A stretch of 64,000 nucleotides of DNA from Pseudomonas sp. ML2-2023-3. Lineage in GTDB: Bacteria > Pseudomonadota > Gammaproteobacteria > Pseudomonadales > Pseudomonadaceae. The notes under the pieces were generated by a model, which saw nothing but the letters and a program-made list of their open reading frames with translations, made no database searches and was not told where the DNA came from. The position numbers and the translations under genes are program-made. The first letter of the stretch is position 1, and every line of letters starts with the position of its first letter. Below, in pieces: positions 34,835 through 45,303 of this stretch. The DNA is taken from contig NZ_CP146343.1 of assembly GCF_037055275.1 (NCBI RefSeq), forward strand, positions 2,824,501 through 2,888,500, given 5' to 3'.

Positions 34835-35479
34835 ATGAAAGCTTTTACTCAGCACACCGGTTTGGTCGCGCCTTTGGATCGAGCCAACGTGGACACGGAC
34901 CAAATCATTCCCAAGCAGTTTTTGAAGTCGATCAAACGCACCGGCTTTGGTCCGAACCTGTTTGATGAATGGCGCTACCTGGATGTGGGGCAGCCTTATC
35001 AGGACAACTCCAAGCGTCCGCTGAACAAGGACTTTGTACTCAATGCCGAGCGTTATCAGGGCGCCAGTGTGTTGCTGGCCCGTGAAAACTTCGGTTGCGG
35101 CTCCAGCCGTGAGCACGCGCCCTGGGCGCTGGAAGAGTACGGATTTCGCAGCATCATCGCGCCGAGTTATGCCGACATCTTCTTCAATAACAGCTTCAAG
35201 AATGGCTTGTTGCCGATCATTTTGAGCGACGCCGAAGTGGATGAGCTGTTTGCCCAGGTCGAAGCCGAGCCGGGTTACCAGCTCAATATCGACCTTGAAG
35301 CACAAACCGTGACCCGTCCTGATGGCAAGGTCTTGAGCTTTGAGATCGATGCGTTTCGCAAACACTGTTTGCTCAACGGCCTGGACGATATCGGACTGAC
35401 CCTGCAGGACGACGTAGCGATTGCCGCATTTGAAAGCAAGCACCGTGCAAGCCAGCCGTGGTTGTTCCGCGACGCTTGA
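34835..35479 (+). CDS. leuD: 3-isopropylmalate dehydratase small subunit
   Basis: A 214-residue swivel-domain subunit with the [14 protein letters not shown]-terminal motif and the [12 protein letters not shown] active-site loop. It completes the LeuCD enzyme. GGAG lies seven bases before the ATG at 34835. Confidence 0.97.
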   Translation: MKAFTQHTGLVAPLDRANVDTDQIIPKQFLKSIKRTGFGPNLFDEWRYLDVGQPYQDNSKRPLNKDFVLNAERYQGASVLLARENFGCGSSREHAPWALEEYGFRSIIAPSYADIFFNNSFKNGLLPIILSDAEVDELFAQVEAEPGYQLNIDLEAQTVTRPDGKVLSFEIDAFRKHCLLNGLDDIGLTLQDDVAIAAFESKHRASQPWLFRDA

Positions 35480-35486
35480 ATGGCCT

Positions 35487-35554
35487 CATCGCGGGCAAGC
35501 CCGGCTCCCACAGGGGAATGCATTTCAAATGTGGGAGCGGGCTTGCCCGCGATG
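35487..35554. repeat. Closely spaced REP pair in opposite order
   Basis: ATCGCGGGCAAGCCCGGCTCC is followed by GTGGGAGCGGGCTTGCCCGC, so the two units point outward rather than inward as elsewhere in this window. They lie between leuD and the methyltransferase gene. Confidence 0.8.
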
Positions 35555-35599
35555 ACAGCAGTGTGGACAACCCAAGTCTTGCCCCTAAAAGGAAGTTTT

Positions 35600-36367
35600 A
35601 TGACCAGCACCGCCCAGCACACCCAGGTTGTACAAAAGCAGTTCGGCGAACAGGCGTCGGCCTATCTGAGCAGTGCCGTGCACGCGCAAGGCACTGAGTT
35701 CGGCCTGCTGAAGGCTGAGCTGGCTGACAAACCGCAGGCGCGGGTGCTGGACCTGGGGTGTGGCGCGGGTCATGTGAGCTTTCACGTGGCAGCACTGGTC
35801 AAGGACGTCGTGGCCTACGACCTGTCGCAGCCAATGCTCGATGTGGTCAGTGCGGCGGCAACCGATCGCGGACTGGGCAACATCACCACCGTGTGCGGTG
35901 CGGCCGAGCGCCTGCCGTTTGCCGACGGTGAATTCGATTACGTACTCAGCCGTTATTCGACCCATCACTGGAACGACGTCGGCCTGGCCCTGCGCGAAGT
36001 TCGCCGGGTACTCAAGCCCGGTGGTGTAGCGGTGTTTATTGATGTGATGTCGCCGGGCAGCGCGTTGCTGGACACCTACCTGCAAGCGGTCGAGGTGCTG
36101 CGCGATACCAGTCATGTGCGCAACTACTCTGCGGGCGAATGGCTGCGTCAGGTCAGTGAAGCCGGTTTGCATACGCGCAGCACACAGCGTCAGCGTTTGC
36201 GTTTAGAGTTCAGCTCCTGGATCGAGCGCATGCGCACGCCGCAGGTCATGAGCGCGGCCATTCGCCAACTGCAGCAGGCGATGGGCAGCGAGGTTCGCGA
36301 GTATTTCGAGATTGAAGCCGATGGCACGTTCAGCACCGATGTGCTGGTGCTGTGGGCCGAGAAGTAA
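35600..36367 (+). CDS. SAM-dependent methyltransferase (UbiE-like)
   Basis: A 255-residue class I methyltransferase with the SAM motif VLDLGCGAGHVS (about 49-60), a following acidic segment (AYDLSQPM) and the type-11 LREVRRVLKPGG motif. The start at 35600 follows AAAAGGAAG; an open frame upstream covers only the REP repeat. The gene is regularly found between leuD and leuB in Pseudomonas. The substrate is unknown; it resembles ubiquinone/menaquinone or tellurite-type methyltransferases only in general fold. Confidence 0.85.
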   Translation: MTSTAQHTQVVQKQFGEQASAYLSSAVHAQGTEFGLLKAELADKPQARVLDLGCGAGHVSFHVAALVKDVVAYDLSQPMLDVVSAAATDRGLGNITTVCGAAERLPFADGEFDYVLSRYSTHHWNDVGLALREVRRVLKPGGVAVFIDVMSPGSALLDTYLQAVEVLRDTSHVRNYSAGEWLRQVSEAGLHTRSTQRQRLRLEFSSWIERMRTPQVMSAAIRQLQQAMGSEVREYFEIEADGTFSTDVLVLWAEK

Positions 36368-36424
36368 CCCCAATATTTCAGGATGCGCCTGCGGGGGCAT
36401 CAACAGACAAGAAAAGAGGAACCC

Positions 36425-37507
36425 ATGAGCAAGCAGATTCTGATTCTCCCAGGCGACGGTATCGGTCCGGAAATCATGGCCGAAGCGGTCAAGGTGCTGG
36501 CATTGGCCAACGACAAGTTCAACCTGAACTTTGAACTGACCCACGACGTGATCGGCGGTGCTGCCATCGACAAGCATGGCGTGCCGCTGGCCGACGAGAC
36601 CCTGGAACGCGCCCGTGCTGCGGACGCTGTACTGCTGGGCGCCGTGGGTGGCCCGAAATGGGACAAGATCGAACGCGACATTCGTCCTGAGCGCGGCCTG
36701 CTGAAAATCCGTGCGCAATTGGGCCTGTTCGGCAACCTGCGTCCGGCCATCCTGTACCCGCAACTGGCGGATGCTTCGAGCCTCAAGCCTGAAATCGTCG
36801 CGGGCCTGGATATCCTGATCGTTCGCGAACTGACTGGCGGCATTTATTTCGGCGCGCCACGTGGCACCCGCGAACTGGAAAACGGCGAGCGTCAGGCCTA
36901 TGACACGCTGCCGTACAGCGAAAGTGAAATCCGTCGCATCGCCCGTGTCGGTTTCGACATGGCCCGTGTTCGCGGCAAAAAGCTGTGCTCGGTAGACAAG
37001 GCCAACGTGCTGGCTTCCAGCCAGCTGTGGCGTGAAGTGGTCGAGCAAGTGGCCAAGGACTACCCGGACGTTGAACTGAGCCACATGTACGTCGACAACG
37101 CTGCCATGCAGCTGGTGCGTGCGCCCAAGCAATTTGACGTGATCGTGACCGAGAACATGTTCGGCGACATCCTGTCCGATCAGGCCTCGATGCTCACAGG
37201 CTCGATTGGCATGCTGCCGTCGGCGTCCCTGGATACCAACAATAAAGGCATGTACGAGCCGTGCCACGGTTCGGCGCCGGACATCGCGGGGCAGGGCATT
37301 GCCAACCCGCTGGCAACCATTTTGTCGGTCTCGATGATGCTGCGTTACAGCTTCAATCAGAGTGCTGCGGCCGATGCCATTGAGCAGGCGGTGAGCCTGG
37401 TTCTGGATCAGGGTTTGCGTACCGGTGACATCTGGTCGGCGGGTTGCACCAAGGTTGGAACACAGGAAATGGGCGATGCAGTAGTCGCCGCGCTACAGAA
37501 TCTGTAA
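36425..37507 (+). CDS. leuB: 3-isopropylmalate dehydrogenase
   Basis: A 360-residue isocitrate/isopropylmalate dehydrogenase family enzyme with [10 protein letters not shown] at the N-terminus, GAVGGPKWD, and the metal-binding [17 protein letters not shown] segment. It oxidatively decarboxylates 3-isopropylmalate to 2-ketoisocaproate. AGAGGAA precedes the ATG at 36425. A perfect hairpin and asd follow. Confidence 0.97.
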   Translation: MSKQILILPGDGIGPEIMAEAVKVLALANDKFNLNFELTHDVIGGAAIDKHGVPLADETLERARAADAVLLGAVGGPKWDKIERDIRPERGLLKIRAQLGLFGNLRPAILYPQLADASSLKPEIVAGLDILIVRELTGGIYFGAPRGTRELENGERQAYDTLPYSESEIRRIARVGFDMARVRGKKLCSVDKANVLASSQLWREVVEQVAKDYPDVELSHMYVDNAAMQLVRAPKQFDVIVTENMFGDILSDQASMLTGSIGMLPSASLDTNNKGMYEPCHGSAPDIAGQGIANPLATILSVSMMLRYSFNQSAAADAIEQAVSLVLDQGLRTGDIWSAGCTKVGTQEMGDAVVAALQNL

Positions 37508-37518
37508 TCTCTCTGGCC

Positions 37519-37545
37519 CGTTACTTCCTGTTGGTGGAAGTAACG
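37519..37545 (+). terminator. Perfect 10-bp hairpin between leuB and asd
   Basis: CGTTACTTCC and GGAAGTAACG form a perfect stem with a seven-base loop. The T-run (TTTTT at about 37552) is seven bases away, so it may be a weak terminator or an mRNA stabilising or attenuating hairpin. Confidence 0.5.
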
Positions 37546-37575
37546 ACCCCACTTTTTGTTAAAGGTGTCGTTGTG

Positions 37576-38688
37576 ATGAAGCGTGTAGGTCTGGTCGGTT
37601 GGCGCGGTATGGTTGGTTCCGTACTCATGCAGCGGATGCTGGAAGAGCAGGATTTCGATCTTATTGAGCCCGTGTTTTTTACTACCTCCAATGTCGGTGG
37701 ACAAGGTCCGTCCGTGGGCAAAGAGATTGCCCCGCTCAAGGATGCTTACAACATTGAAGAGTTGAAAACCCTCGATGTGATTCTGACCTGCCAGGGCGGC
37801 GACTACACCACCGAGGTGTTCCCCAAGCTGCGTGAGGCGGGTTGGCAAGGTTACTGGATCGATGCGGCTTCGAGCCTGCGGATGCAGGATGACGCGGTCA
37901 TTATTCTGGACCCGGTCAACCGCAAGGTGATCGACCAGCAACTGGATGCGGGCACCAAGAACTACATCGGCGGCAACTGCACCGTCAGCCTGATGCTTAT
38001 GGGCCTGGGCGGCCTGTTCGAAGCGGGTCTGGTGGAATGGATGAGTGCCATGACCTACCAGGCGGCCTCGGGCGCCGGCGCGCAGAACATGCGTGAGCTG
38101 ATCAAGCAAATGGGCGCGACCCATGCTGCGGTCGCAGATCAACTGGCTGATCCGGCCAGCGCCATCCTCGACATTGACCGTCGTGTTGCGCAAGCCATGC
38201 GCAGCGATGCGTACCCGACCGAGAACTTCGGCGTGCCACTGGCTGGCAGCTTGATCCCGTGGATCGATAAAGAGCTGCCAAACGGTCAGAGCCGCGAAGA
38301 ATGGAAGGCGCAGGCTGAAACCAACAAGATCCTGGGTCGCTTCAAGAACCCGGTTCCGGTGGACGGCATTTGCGTGCGTATCGGTGCGATGCGTTGCCAC
38401 AGCCAGGCATTGACCATCAAGCTGAACAAGGATGTGCCGATTGCTGATATCGAAGACCTGATCAGCCAGCACAACCCGTGGGTCAAGCTGGTGCCGAACC
38501 AGCGTGAAGCCAGTATTCAGGAACTGAGCCCGACCAAGGTGACAGGTACCCTGAATGTACCGGTTGGCCGTCTGCGCAAGCTGAACATGGGTTCGCAATT
38601 CCTCGGTGCTTTCACCGTAGGCGACCAATTGCTGTGGGGTGCGGCTGAGCCGTTGCGTCGCATGCTGCGGATCTTGCTGGAGCGTTAA
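37576..38688 (+). CDS. asd: Aspartate-semialdehyde dehydrogenase
   Basis: A 370-residue enzyme with the NADP motif [10 protein letters not shown] (8-17) and catalytic Cys135 in GGNCTVS. It makes aspartate semialdehyde for lysine, methionine, threonine and cell-wall diaminopimelate. I use the ATG at 37576 that gives the [11 protein letters not shown] start; the earlier in-frame ATG at 37444 lies inside leuB. Followed by a clear terminator. Confidence 0.97.
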   Translation: MKRVGLVGWRGMVGSVLMQRMLEEQDFDLIEPVFFTTSNVGGQGPSVGKEIAPLKDAYNIEELKTLDVILTCQGGDYTTEVFPKLREAGWQGYWIDAASSLRMQDDAVIILDPVNRKVIDQQLDAGTKNYIGGNCTVSLMLMGLGGLFEAGLVEWMSAMTYQAASGAGAQNMRELIKQMGATHAAVADQLADPASAILDIDRRVAQAMRSDAYPTENFGVPLAGSLIPWIDKELPNGQSREEWKAQAETNKILGRFKNPVPVDGICVRIGAMRCHSQALTIKLNKDVPIADIEDLISQHNPWVKLVPNQREASIQELSPTKVTGTLNVPVGRLRKLNMGSQFLGAFTVGDQLLWGAAEPLRRMLRILLER

Positions 38689-38707
38689 TGCTTCCTGGCA
38701 AGTAAAA

Positions 38708-38742
38708 GGCCCGCCTCTCGCAAGAGTGGCGGGTTTTTTATT
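38708..38742 (+). terminator. Rho-independent terminator after asd
   Basis: GCCCGCC and GGCGGG arms around a CTCTCGCAAGAGT top are followed by TTTTTTA. It ends the leuB-asd transcript. Confidence 0.8.
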
Positions 38743-38787
38743 GGGCAGGGCATGAGAACTCCGTGCATTTGTAGCGTTGCTCAAATC

Positions 38788-38874
38788 TGTGGGAGCGGGC
38801 TTGCCCGCGATAGCATCACCGCGGTTTACCTGGTGAACCGTGTGGGCCCCATCGCGGGCAAGCCCGCTCCCACA
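38788..38874. repeat. REP palindrome pair
   Basis: GTGGGAGCGGGCTTGCCCGC facing GCGGGCAAGCCCGCTCCCAC, upstream of the asd paralogue. Confidence 0.85.
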
Positions 38875-38968
38875 GTCAACTTGGCAGGATCAAATATGCC
38901 GGTTGCGTTGCCTGTCGCAGTTGCGACCGGTAAAGTGCCGCTCCCCACGTTTCGCCTGAGGTAGACAC

Positions 38969-39979
38969 ATGAGCCAGTCCTTTGATATCGCCGTTGTCGG
39001 CGCCACCGGCACCGTCGGCGAAACCATCGTACAGATCCTGGAAGAACGGGATTTCCCGGTTGCGGATTTGCACCTGCTGGCCAGCAGTGAGTCAGTTGGA
39101 CATTCGGTGCCTTTTCGCGGCAAGAACGTGAGAGTGCGCGAAGTCGACGAGTTCGATTTCAGCAAGGTTCAGCTGGCTTTCTTTGCCGCAGGGCCTGGCG
39201 TGACCTTGAGCTTTGCCGCCAAAGCCAGCGTAGCCGGCTGCATTGTGATCGATTTGTCAGGTGCACTGCCTTCGGCTCAAGCGCCTCACGTGGTGCCTGA
39301 GGCGAATGCGCCGGTTCTGGCAACCTTGCAAAAGCCTGTTCAGGTCAGTAGCCCGAGCCCTTCGGCCACCGCCCTGGCAGTGGCCCTGGCCCCGTTGCGC
39401 GGCTTGCTGGACATTCAACAGGTGAGTGTGACCGCGTGCCTGGCAGTGTCTGCCCAGGGGCGTGAAGCGGTTTCCGAGCTGGCGCGCCAAACCACGGCGT
39501 TGCTGAACCTGCATCCGCTGGAAACTAGCTTTTTTGATCGCCAGATGGCGTTCAACCTGCTGGCGCAAGTCGGCAAACCAGATGCCCAGGGCCATGTACC
39601 GCTGGAAAAACGCCTGGTGACGGAGTTGCGCGAAGTCTTGGGCATGCCAGCACTGAAAATTTCGGTCACATGCATTCAAGCGCCGGTGTTTTTTGGCGAT
39701 AGCTTTAGTGTGTCCTTGCAACTGGCCGGGCCGGTGGACCTGGCCGGGGTCAATGCGGCGCTCGAAGCTGGCGATTGTATCGAGCTGGTTGAAGAGGGCG
39801 ACTACCCTACAGCCGTGGGGGACGCGGTGGGTCAGGACGTGGTCTATGTCGGTCGTGTCCGTCACGGTGTGGAGGACACTTCGCAGCTCAATCTGTGGCT
39901 GACCTCGGACAACGTGCGCAAGGGTGCTGCGTTGAACGCCGTGCAGTTGGCTGAGTTGTTGATAAAAGACCTGCTGTAA
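38969..39979 (+). CDS. Aspartate-semialdehyde dehydrogenase-like protein lacking the catalytic Cys (Usg-1-like)
   Basis: A 336-residue protein with the same fold as Asd, including VGATGTVGETIVQIL at the N-terminus. The catalytic PNCS motif is SPSPS here (128-132), with Pro131 in place of the nucleophilic cysteine, so dehydrogenase activity is not expected. Proteins of this kind (Usg-1) lie beside the real asd and upstream of fimV-truA in many gammaproteobacteria; their function is unknown. The start at 38969 follows GAGGTAG. Confidence 0.9.
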   Translation: MSQSFDIAVVGATGTVGETIVQILEERDFPVADLHLLASSESVGHSVPFRGKNVRVREVDEFDFSKVQLAFFAAGPGVTLSFAAKASVAGCIVIDLSGALPSAQAPHVVPEANAPVLATLQKPVQVSSPSPSATALAVALAPLRGLLDIQQVSVTACLAVSAQGREAVSELARQTTALLNLHPLETSFFDRQMAFNLLAQVGKPDAQGHVPLEKRLVTELREVLGMPALKISVTCIQAPVFFGDSFSVSLQLAGPVDLAGVNAALEAGDCIELVEEGDYPTAVGDAVGQDVVYVGRVRHGVEDTSQLNLWLTSDNVRKGAALNAVQLAELLIKDLL

Positions 39980-40108
39980 AAGATACTTGGCGCCAATTTG
40001 TAGCAGGTTGTCACAGGGTTCCAGCGCCGGTCGTCGCAGTCAGGTTGCTTTCAGGCAGCAGCTCTACAGGTCTCGCGGGACGAGGCCTGTACCAATAAGG
40101 AAGAGGCT

Positions 40109-42499
40109 ATGGTTCAGGTTCGCAAATTAGTGTTAGCAATCGCCGCCGCTTCGGCGCTGTCATCCGGTATGGCACACGCGCTTGGGCTCGGGGAGCTGAC
40201 GCTCAAGTCGACCCAGAACCAGCCATTGCTTGCAGAAATCGAGCTGCTGGACGTCAAGGATCTGACCGCGGCGCAAGTGGTGCCGAGCCTGGCTCCCGAG
40301 CAGGAGTTCAGCAAGGCAGGGGTGCCGCGTCCGGCATTTCTGGATGATCTGCGTTTTACTCCCGTGATCAACGCGGATGGCAAGAGCGTATTGCGCGTCA
40401 CTTCCAGCCAGCCATTGTCCGAACCTTTCGTAAAATTCCTGGTGCAGGTGATGTGGCCTAACGGCCGTTTGATGCGCGACTACAGCGTGTTGCTCGACCC
40501 TGCAAAGTTCTCGCCTCAGACCGCAGCGGCGGCATCAACCTCTGCGCCTGACTCTGCGCAGCCAGCGCATTACACGACATCGGCCCGTGACACCTTGTGG
40601 GAAATCGCGGCCAAGGCACGCAATGGCGGCTCGGTGCAGCAGACCATGCTGGCGATTCAGGCCCTGAACCCTGATGCCTTCATCAACGGCAATATCAACC
40701 GCCTTAAAACCGGTCAGGTGCTGCGCTTGCCGGACGCGGGTCAAAGCGTCCAGTTGCCCCAGGCCAAGGCCGTCAACGAAGTAGCCTCGCAAAATGCCGA
40801 TTGGCGCAATGGCCGTCGCACGGTGCCGCTGGCTCAGCAGCTGGATGCAACCGGGCGCAAGCCTGAATCGACTTCTCCTGCCAAGGCTGTGGCGCGGGAC
40901 GGTTTGAGCCTGGTGTCGGGCCAGGCGGGCAAGGCGGCAGGCAAAGGTGTTGCAGGGGACGTCAGCAATGTGAGCGACAAGCTGGCGATGACCCAGGAGG
41001 GGCTGGACACCAGTCGCCGTGAAAATGCCGAGCTGCAAAGCCGGATGAAAGATTTGCAAAGCCAGTTGGACAAGCTTCAGCGTTTGATCGTGTTGAAGAA
41101 TGATCAGTTGGCCAAGCTTGAGGCCGAAAAAGGGCTGCCTGCCGACCCGGCGGCGGCGATACCGGCACAAATCGTCGCCCAGGCGGCGGACGCGCCTGAA
41201 GCGGATATAGCCCCGGCGCTTGAGGGTGTACCCGCTACCGCAGTCCCGCCAAGCCCTGTTGAAAGCACTGCACCGCCAAGCGCGGAGCGAAAAATCCAGG
41301 ATCTGCTGGCAAGCCCGATGTTGCTTGGGCTGATAGGTGGCGGGGCGGTGTTGTTGCTGCTCCTTCTTCTCTTGATGGCGCGTCGGCGTAAAGCGCTGCA
41401 GGCAGCCGAAAAGCATGCGCGGATGGCTCGGGAACTCGAAGTAGAGTCCGATTTTTCAGTTGATCTGGACATGCCGCAGAGCAGTTTTGAAGGGTTGGAG
41501 ACTCCATCGCGCAGCGTCAGGCTCGAGCCGGCACCGGCACCGGCACCAGTGTCAGTGCCTGAAGCTGAAGTGATAGCGCCCGTGATTGCCCCCGTGTCGT
41601 TGGCCAAGCCTGCTGCCGATGTGCTGGAGCAGGCGGAGCAACTGATCGAGCAACGTCAGTTGAGTGAAGCCGCAGTGCTGCTCAAGGCATCGATCGATCA
41701 AGCTCCGCAGCGCAGTGATTTGCGTCTCAAGCTGATGCAGGTTTATGGCGAGCTGGGTGAGCGTGAAGCCTTTGTCGCCCAAGAGCGCCAGTTGGTTGCC
41801 AATGGCAAGAACCACGCCGAGGTCGAGCAGCTTAAAAAGCGCTACCCGGGCATGCTGGTGGCTGCGGCGGCGGGTATCGCCACGGCGGCCGTGGCAACGC
41901 AACTTCAAGCACAATTCGTCCAGGAGATGATGCGTGACGATCGCGAGGTAGAGTCCGAGCCTGTGACTGTTCCTCCTGTAGATGAGTTTGATCACGATTT
42001 CGACCTGAGCCTCGACGAGCTTGAGGCCGCGTCACCTGCGGTGGTGTCTGCCGATCTGCCGGGCAAGGACAAGCCTGCAGTCGACAGTTTTGAAGCGGTT
42101 CTTGAACAACAGGCTGAAGCTCAGGCTGCCCGTGAAGAACTCTCGGACTTTGATCTGGGCCTGCCGGCGGATTTCGACTTGTCCCTGGCGGATGAAAGCG
42201 CCCCGGCGAGTGTTGAGCCTGACAGCTTTTCTCTGGAGCTGGACAAGGTCAATGCCGAGTTGCATCGACTGTCCCAAAGCCTTGAGCAGTCAACCCTGGC
42301 TGAGCCTTTTGCCGATGATGAGCCCGAGTTCGACTTCCTGTCGGGCGCCGACGAAACCGCCACCAAGCTCGATCTGGCCCAGGCCTATATCGACATGGGC
42401 GATGACGAAGGTGCGCGGGATATCCTGACTGAAGTCATGGAGGAGGGTAATGCCCAGCAGCAGTCTGAAGCCCTGGAAATGCTGGCGCGGTTGACCTGA
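40109..42499 (+). CDS. fimV: FimV-family LysM/TPR polar assembly protein
   Basis: A 796-residue envelope protein. A signal peptide (ending MAHA near residue 24) leads to a periplasmic part with a LysM fold (HYTTSARDTLWEIAAKAR to QVLRLPD, about 150-210), a coiled coil (about 300-340), one membrane segment (GGGAVLLLLLLLLMARRRK, about 412-430) and an acidic cytoplasmic part. The C-terminus carries the conserved FimV motif TKLDLAQAYIDMGD. It organises type IV pilus secretin assembly and the cell pole in Pseudomonas. It is shorter than P. aeruginosa FimV, as usual in fluorescent species. Confidence 0.93.
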   Translation: MVQVRKLVLAIAAASALSSGMAHALGLGELTLKSTQNQPLLAEIELLDVKDLTAAQVVPSLAPEQEFSKAGVPRPAFLDDLRFTPVINADGKSVLRVTSSQPLSEPFVKFLVQVMWPNGRLMRDYSVLLDPAKFSPQTAAAASTSAPDSAQPAHYTTSARDTLWEIAAKARNGGSVQQTMLAIQALNPDAFINGNINRLKTGQVLRLPDAGQSVQLPQAKAVNEVASQNADWRNGRRTVPLAQQLDATGRKPESTSPAKAVARDGLSLVSGQAGKAAGKGVAGDVSNVSDKLAMTQEGLDTSRRENAELQSRMKDLQSQLDKLQRLIVLKNDQLAKLEAEKGLPADPAAAIPAQIVAQAADAPEADIAPALEGVPATAVPPSPVESTAPPSAERKIQDLLASPMLLGLIGGGAVLLLLLLLLMARRRKALQAAEKHARMARELEVESDFSVDLDMPQSSFEGLETPSRSVRLEPAPAPAPVSVPEAEVIAPVIAPVSLAKPAADVLEQAEQLIEQRQLSEAAVLLKASIDQAPQRSDLRLKLMQVYGELGEREAFVAQERQLVANGKNHAEVEQLKKRYPGMLVAAAAGIATAAVATQLQAQFVQEMMRDDREVESEPVTVPPVDEFDHDFDLSLDELEAASPAVVSADLPGKDKPAVDSFEAVLEQQAEAQAAREELSDFDLGLPADFDLSLADESAPASVEPDSFSLELDKVNAELHRLSQSLEQSTLAEPFADDEPEFDFLSGADETATKLDLAQAYIDMGDDEGARDILTEVMEEGNAQQQSEALEMLARLT

Positions 42500-42538
42500 T
42501 TGGGTGAAATGTTTCATGGCGTCTTGCCGGGTGCGCCT

Positions 42539-42544
42539 TATAAT
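42539..42544 (+). promoter_or_regulatory. Candidate -10 element upstream of truA
   Basis: A consensus TATAAT sits 36 bases before the truA start. No convincing -35 box lies at the correct spacing, so the promoter is only suggested. Confidence 0.35.
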
Positions 42545-42579
42545 GGCCACCTTTGCGTTTATGAGCAGGCTGTAAGTCC

Positions 42580-43434
42580 TTGGCAAATATAGATAACCCA
42601 GCCGCTGAAATGGCTGCCGACGGTTTTTTCCGAATCGCGCTTGGCGTGGAATACAAAGGCTCGCGCTACAGCGGCTGGCAGCGTCAGGCCAATGGTGTGC
42701 TGACCGTCCAGGAAACCCTGGAAAACGCCTTGTCAAAGGTCGCGGCCTCTCCGGTTTCGTTGATGTGCGCCGGGCGAACAGACGCCGGTGTGCATGCCTG
42801 CGGGCAAGTCGTGCACTTTGATACCCAGGCCGAGCGCTCGTTGAAAGCCTGGGTCATGGGCGCCAATATCAACTTGCCCCATGACATCAGTGTCAGCTGG
42901 GCCAAGGTCATGCCTGCGGATTTTCATGCGCGCTTCAAGGCCATTGCCAGGCGCTACCGCTATGTGATCTACAACGACCAGATCCGCCCCGCGCACTTGA
43001 ATCAGGAAATCACCTGGAATCATCGTCCGCTGGACGTTGAGCGCATGGCCGAGGCTGCCCAGTACTTGTTGGGTGTGCATGACTTCAGTGCGTTTCGCGC
43101 CGGTCAATGCCAGGCCAAGTCCCCGATCAAGGAAATGCACCATTTGCGCGTGACCCGTCACGGGCGAATGATCGTGCTGGATATTCGCGCCAGTGCATTT
43201 CTGCATCACATGGTGCGCAACATTGCCGGTGTGCTGATGACCATCGGTACGGGAGAGCGACCGGTAGAGTGGATCAAGGAAGTGCTGGAGAGTCGAACCC
43301 GCCGCTCGGGTGGTGTGACGGCACATCCTTATGGCTTGTATCTGGTGCAAGTTGAATACCGCGATGAGTTTCAATTGCCGGAACGTTACATAGGTCCACA
43401 TTTCTTGACCGGTTTTACCGAACTGGACGGCTGA
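42580..43434 (+). CDS. truA: tRNA pseudouridine(38-40) synthase
   Basis: A 284-residue pseudouridine synthase with catalytic Asp68 in CAGRTDAGVHA. It modifies uridines 38-40 in the anticodon arm of many tRNAs. The start is TTG at 42580; an ATG at 42610 (MAADGFF) is a fair alternative, which would give 274 residues. It follows fimV and precedes trpF, the normal Pseudomonas order. Confidence 0.95.
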   Translation: MANIDNPAAEMAADGFFRIALGVEYKGSRYSGWQRQANGVLTVQETLENALSKVAASPVSLMCAGRTDAGVHACGQVVHFDTQAERSLKAWVMGANINLPHDISVSWAKVMPADFHARFKAIARRYRYVIYNDQIRPAHLNQEITWNHRPLDVERMAEAAQYLLGVHDFSAFRAGQCQAKSPIKEMHHLRVTRHGRMIVLDIRASAFLHHMVRNIAGVLMTIGTGERPVEWIKEVLESRTRRSGGVTAHPYGLYLVQVEYRDEFQLPERYIGPHFLTGFTELDG

Positions 43435-43490
43435 CGCCCGGATAAGCATTTGTTACCATCCGGGGCTTTCGCGTTCGGGGTGTTATCGAG

Positions 43491-44114
43491 ATGTCCGTTG
43501 TTCGCAGCAAGATCTGCGGTATTACCCGCATAGAAGACGCTCTGGCTGCGGTCGAGGCCGGAGCTGACGCCTTGGGTTTTGTGTTTTACGCAAAAAGCCC
43601 CCGTGCCGTTACGGCGTTGCAAGCGCGAGCCATCATTGCGGCCCTGCCACCTTTTGTGACGACGGTCGGGTTGTTCGTCAATGCCAGTGCCTGTGAGCTC
43701 AACGAAACCCTGGATGCCGTACCGCTTGATTTGCTGCAGTTTCATGGCGATGAGATACCGGAGCAGTGTCAGGGTTATCACCGTCCTTATATCAAGGCAT
43801 TGCGCGTAAAGGCCGGTGATGACATCGCCGGTGCCTGCAACGCGTATGCAGGCGCCAGCGGTATTTTGCTCGATGCCTATGTCGAAGGTGTGCCCGGTGG
43901 AACCGGTCAGGCGTTTGACTGGTCTTTGATACCGCAGGGTCTGAGCAAGCCGATTATTTTGGCGGGTGGCCTCACGGTCGAGAACGTTGCAGGAGCCATT
44001 GCTCAGGTGCGTCCTTATGCCGTTGATGTCAGTGGCGGAGTAGAAAAGAGCAAGGGCATCAAGGATCACGACAAGATTCGCGCCTTTATGCAGGCAGTGC
44101 GTGTAACAAACTGA
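43491..44114 (+). CDS. trpF: Phosphoribosylanthranilate isomerase
   Basis: A 207-residue TIM-barrel enzyme with the general base Cys9 (KICGITR) and the general acid Asp128 (LLDAYVEG). It catalyses the Amadori rearrangement in tryptophan synthesis. As in other Pseudomonas, trpF is separate from trpC and sits between truA and accD. Confidence 0.96.
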   Translation: MSVVRSKICGITRIEDALAAVEAGADALGFVFYAKSPRAVTALQARAIIAALPPFVTTVGLFVNASACELNETLDAVPLDLLQFHGDEIPEQCQGYHRPYIKALRVKAGDDIAGACNAYAGASGILLDAYVEGVPGGTGQAFDWSLIPQGLSKPIILAGGLTVENVAGAIAQVRPYAVDVSGGVEKSKGIKDHDKIRAFMQAVRVTN

Positions 44115-44382
44115 TGCCCGATGTGACGGCTGGCAGTCTGCCGCCGTCCATCATTACCGTTCTGCAAAGCAGGCGGGCCCGGTGGTTTGACGGGCAGAAA
44201 TTAAAGTGGCGGCCGCTCTGGGGCGTGCTGTCGGGAGGCTGAGGGTTGCAGGGTTTCGCTGGTTTGCCGTGTGCTGACCGCAGTTCTTGCAATCATCGCC
44301 ACACACCTAATGAATTTAGCTCAAGGGCATACACGGGGCCTGAACTCAACTGTTCTGGCCACCGGTACTGGAGAAAGAAAGC

Positions 44383-45303
44383 ATGAGCAACTGGTTGGTA
44401 GACAAGCTGATTCCTTCGATCATGCGTTCCGAGGTCAAAAAGAGCTCGGTACCTGAAGGCCTGTGGCACAAATGCCCGTCTTGCGACGCTGTGCTTTATC
44501 GTCCAGAGCTGGAAAAGACCCTGGACGTTTGCCCGAAATGTAATCACCACATGCGCATTGGTGCGCGTGCCCGCATCGATATCTTCCTGGATGCCGACGG
44601 CCGTGCCGAGTTGGGCGCAGACCTGGAGCCGGTTGACCGTCTCAAGTTCCGTGACAGCAAAAAGTACAAGGATCGTCTGGTCGGCGCGCAAAAGCAGACG
44701 GGCGAAAAAGACGCGTTGATCTCCATGAGCGGTACGTTGCTGGGTATGCCGGTGGTTGTGTCTGCCTTTGAATTCTCGTTCATGGGCGGCTCGATGGGCG
44801 CCATCGTCGGCGAGCGTTTCGTGCGTGCAGCCAACTACGCGCTGGAAAACCGCTGCCCGATGATCTGCTTTGCAGCCTCCGGCGGTGCGCGGATGCAGGA
44901 AGCACTCATCTCCCTGATGCAAATGGCCAAGACCTCTGCGGTGCTGGCGCGTCTGCGTGAAGAAGGCATTCCGTTCATCTCGGTGCTGACCGACCCTGTC
45001 TATGGCGGCGTTTCGGCCAGTCTGGCAATGCTGGGCGATGTCATCGTGGCTGAGCCTAAAGCCCTGATCGGCTTTGCCGGGCCGCGGGTTATCGAACAGA
45101 CCGTTCGCGAAAAACTGCCAGAAGGCTTCCAGCGCAGCGAGTTCCTGCTGGAGCACGGCGCAATCGACCTGATCATTGCGCGTCAGGAGCTGCGTCCACG
45201 CCTGGGCAACCTGCTGGCACAGATGATGGGCTTGCCGACACCTGTGTTCGTCGCGGCACCTGTTGAAACCATCGTTGTTCCACCGGCACCTGCAAACCTA
45301 TGA
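44383..45303 (+). CDS. accD: Acetyl-CoA carboxylase carboxyltransferase beta subunit
   Basis: A 306-residue protein with an N-terminal zinc ribbon (Cys31, Cys34, Cys50, Cys53) and the carboxyltransferase crotonase-like core ([25 protein letters not shown]). It pairs with AccA, encoded elsewhere. The folC start overlaps its stop (ATGA). The 268-base gap upstream has no further gene. Confidence 0.97.
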   Translation: MSNWLVDKLIPSIMRSEVKKSSVPEGLWHKCPSCDAVLYRPELEKTLDVCPKCNHHMRIGARARIDIFLDADGRAELGADLEPVDRLKFRDSKKYKDRLVGAQKQTGEKDALISMSGTLLGMPVVVSAFEFSFMGGSMGAIVGERFVRAANYALENRCPMICFAASGGARMQEALISLMQMAKTSAVLARLREEGIPFISVLTDPVYGGVSASLAMLGDVIVAEPKALIGFAGPRVIEQTVREKLPEGFQRSEFLLEHGAIDLIIARQELRPRLGNLLAQMMGLPTPVFVAAPVETIVVPPAPANL

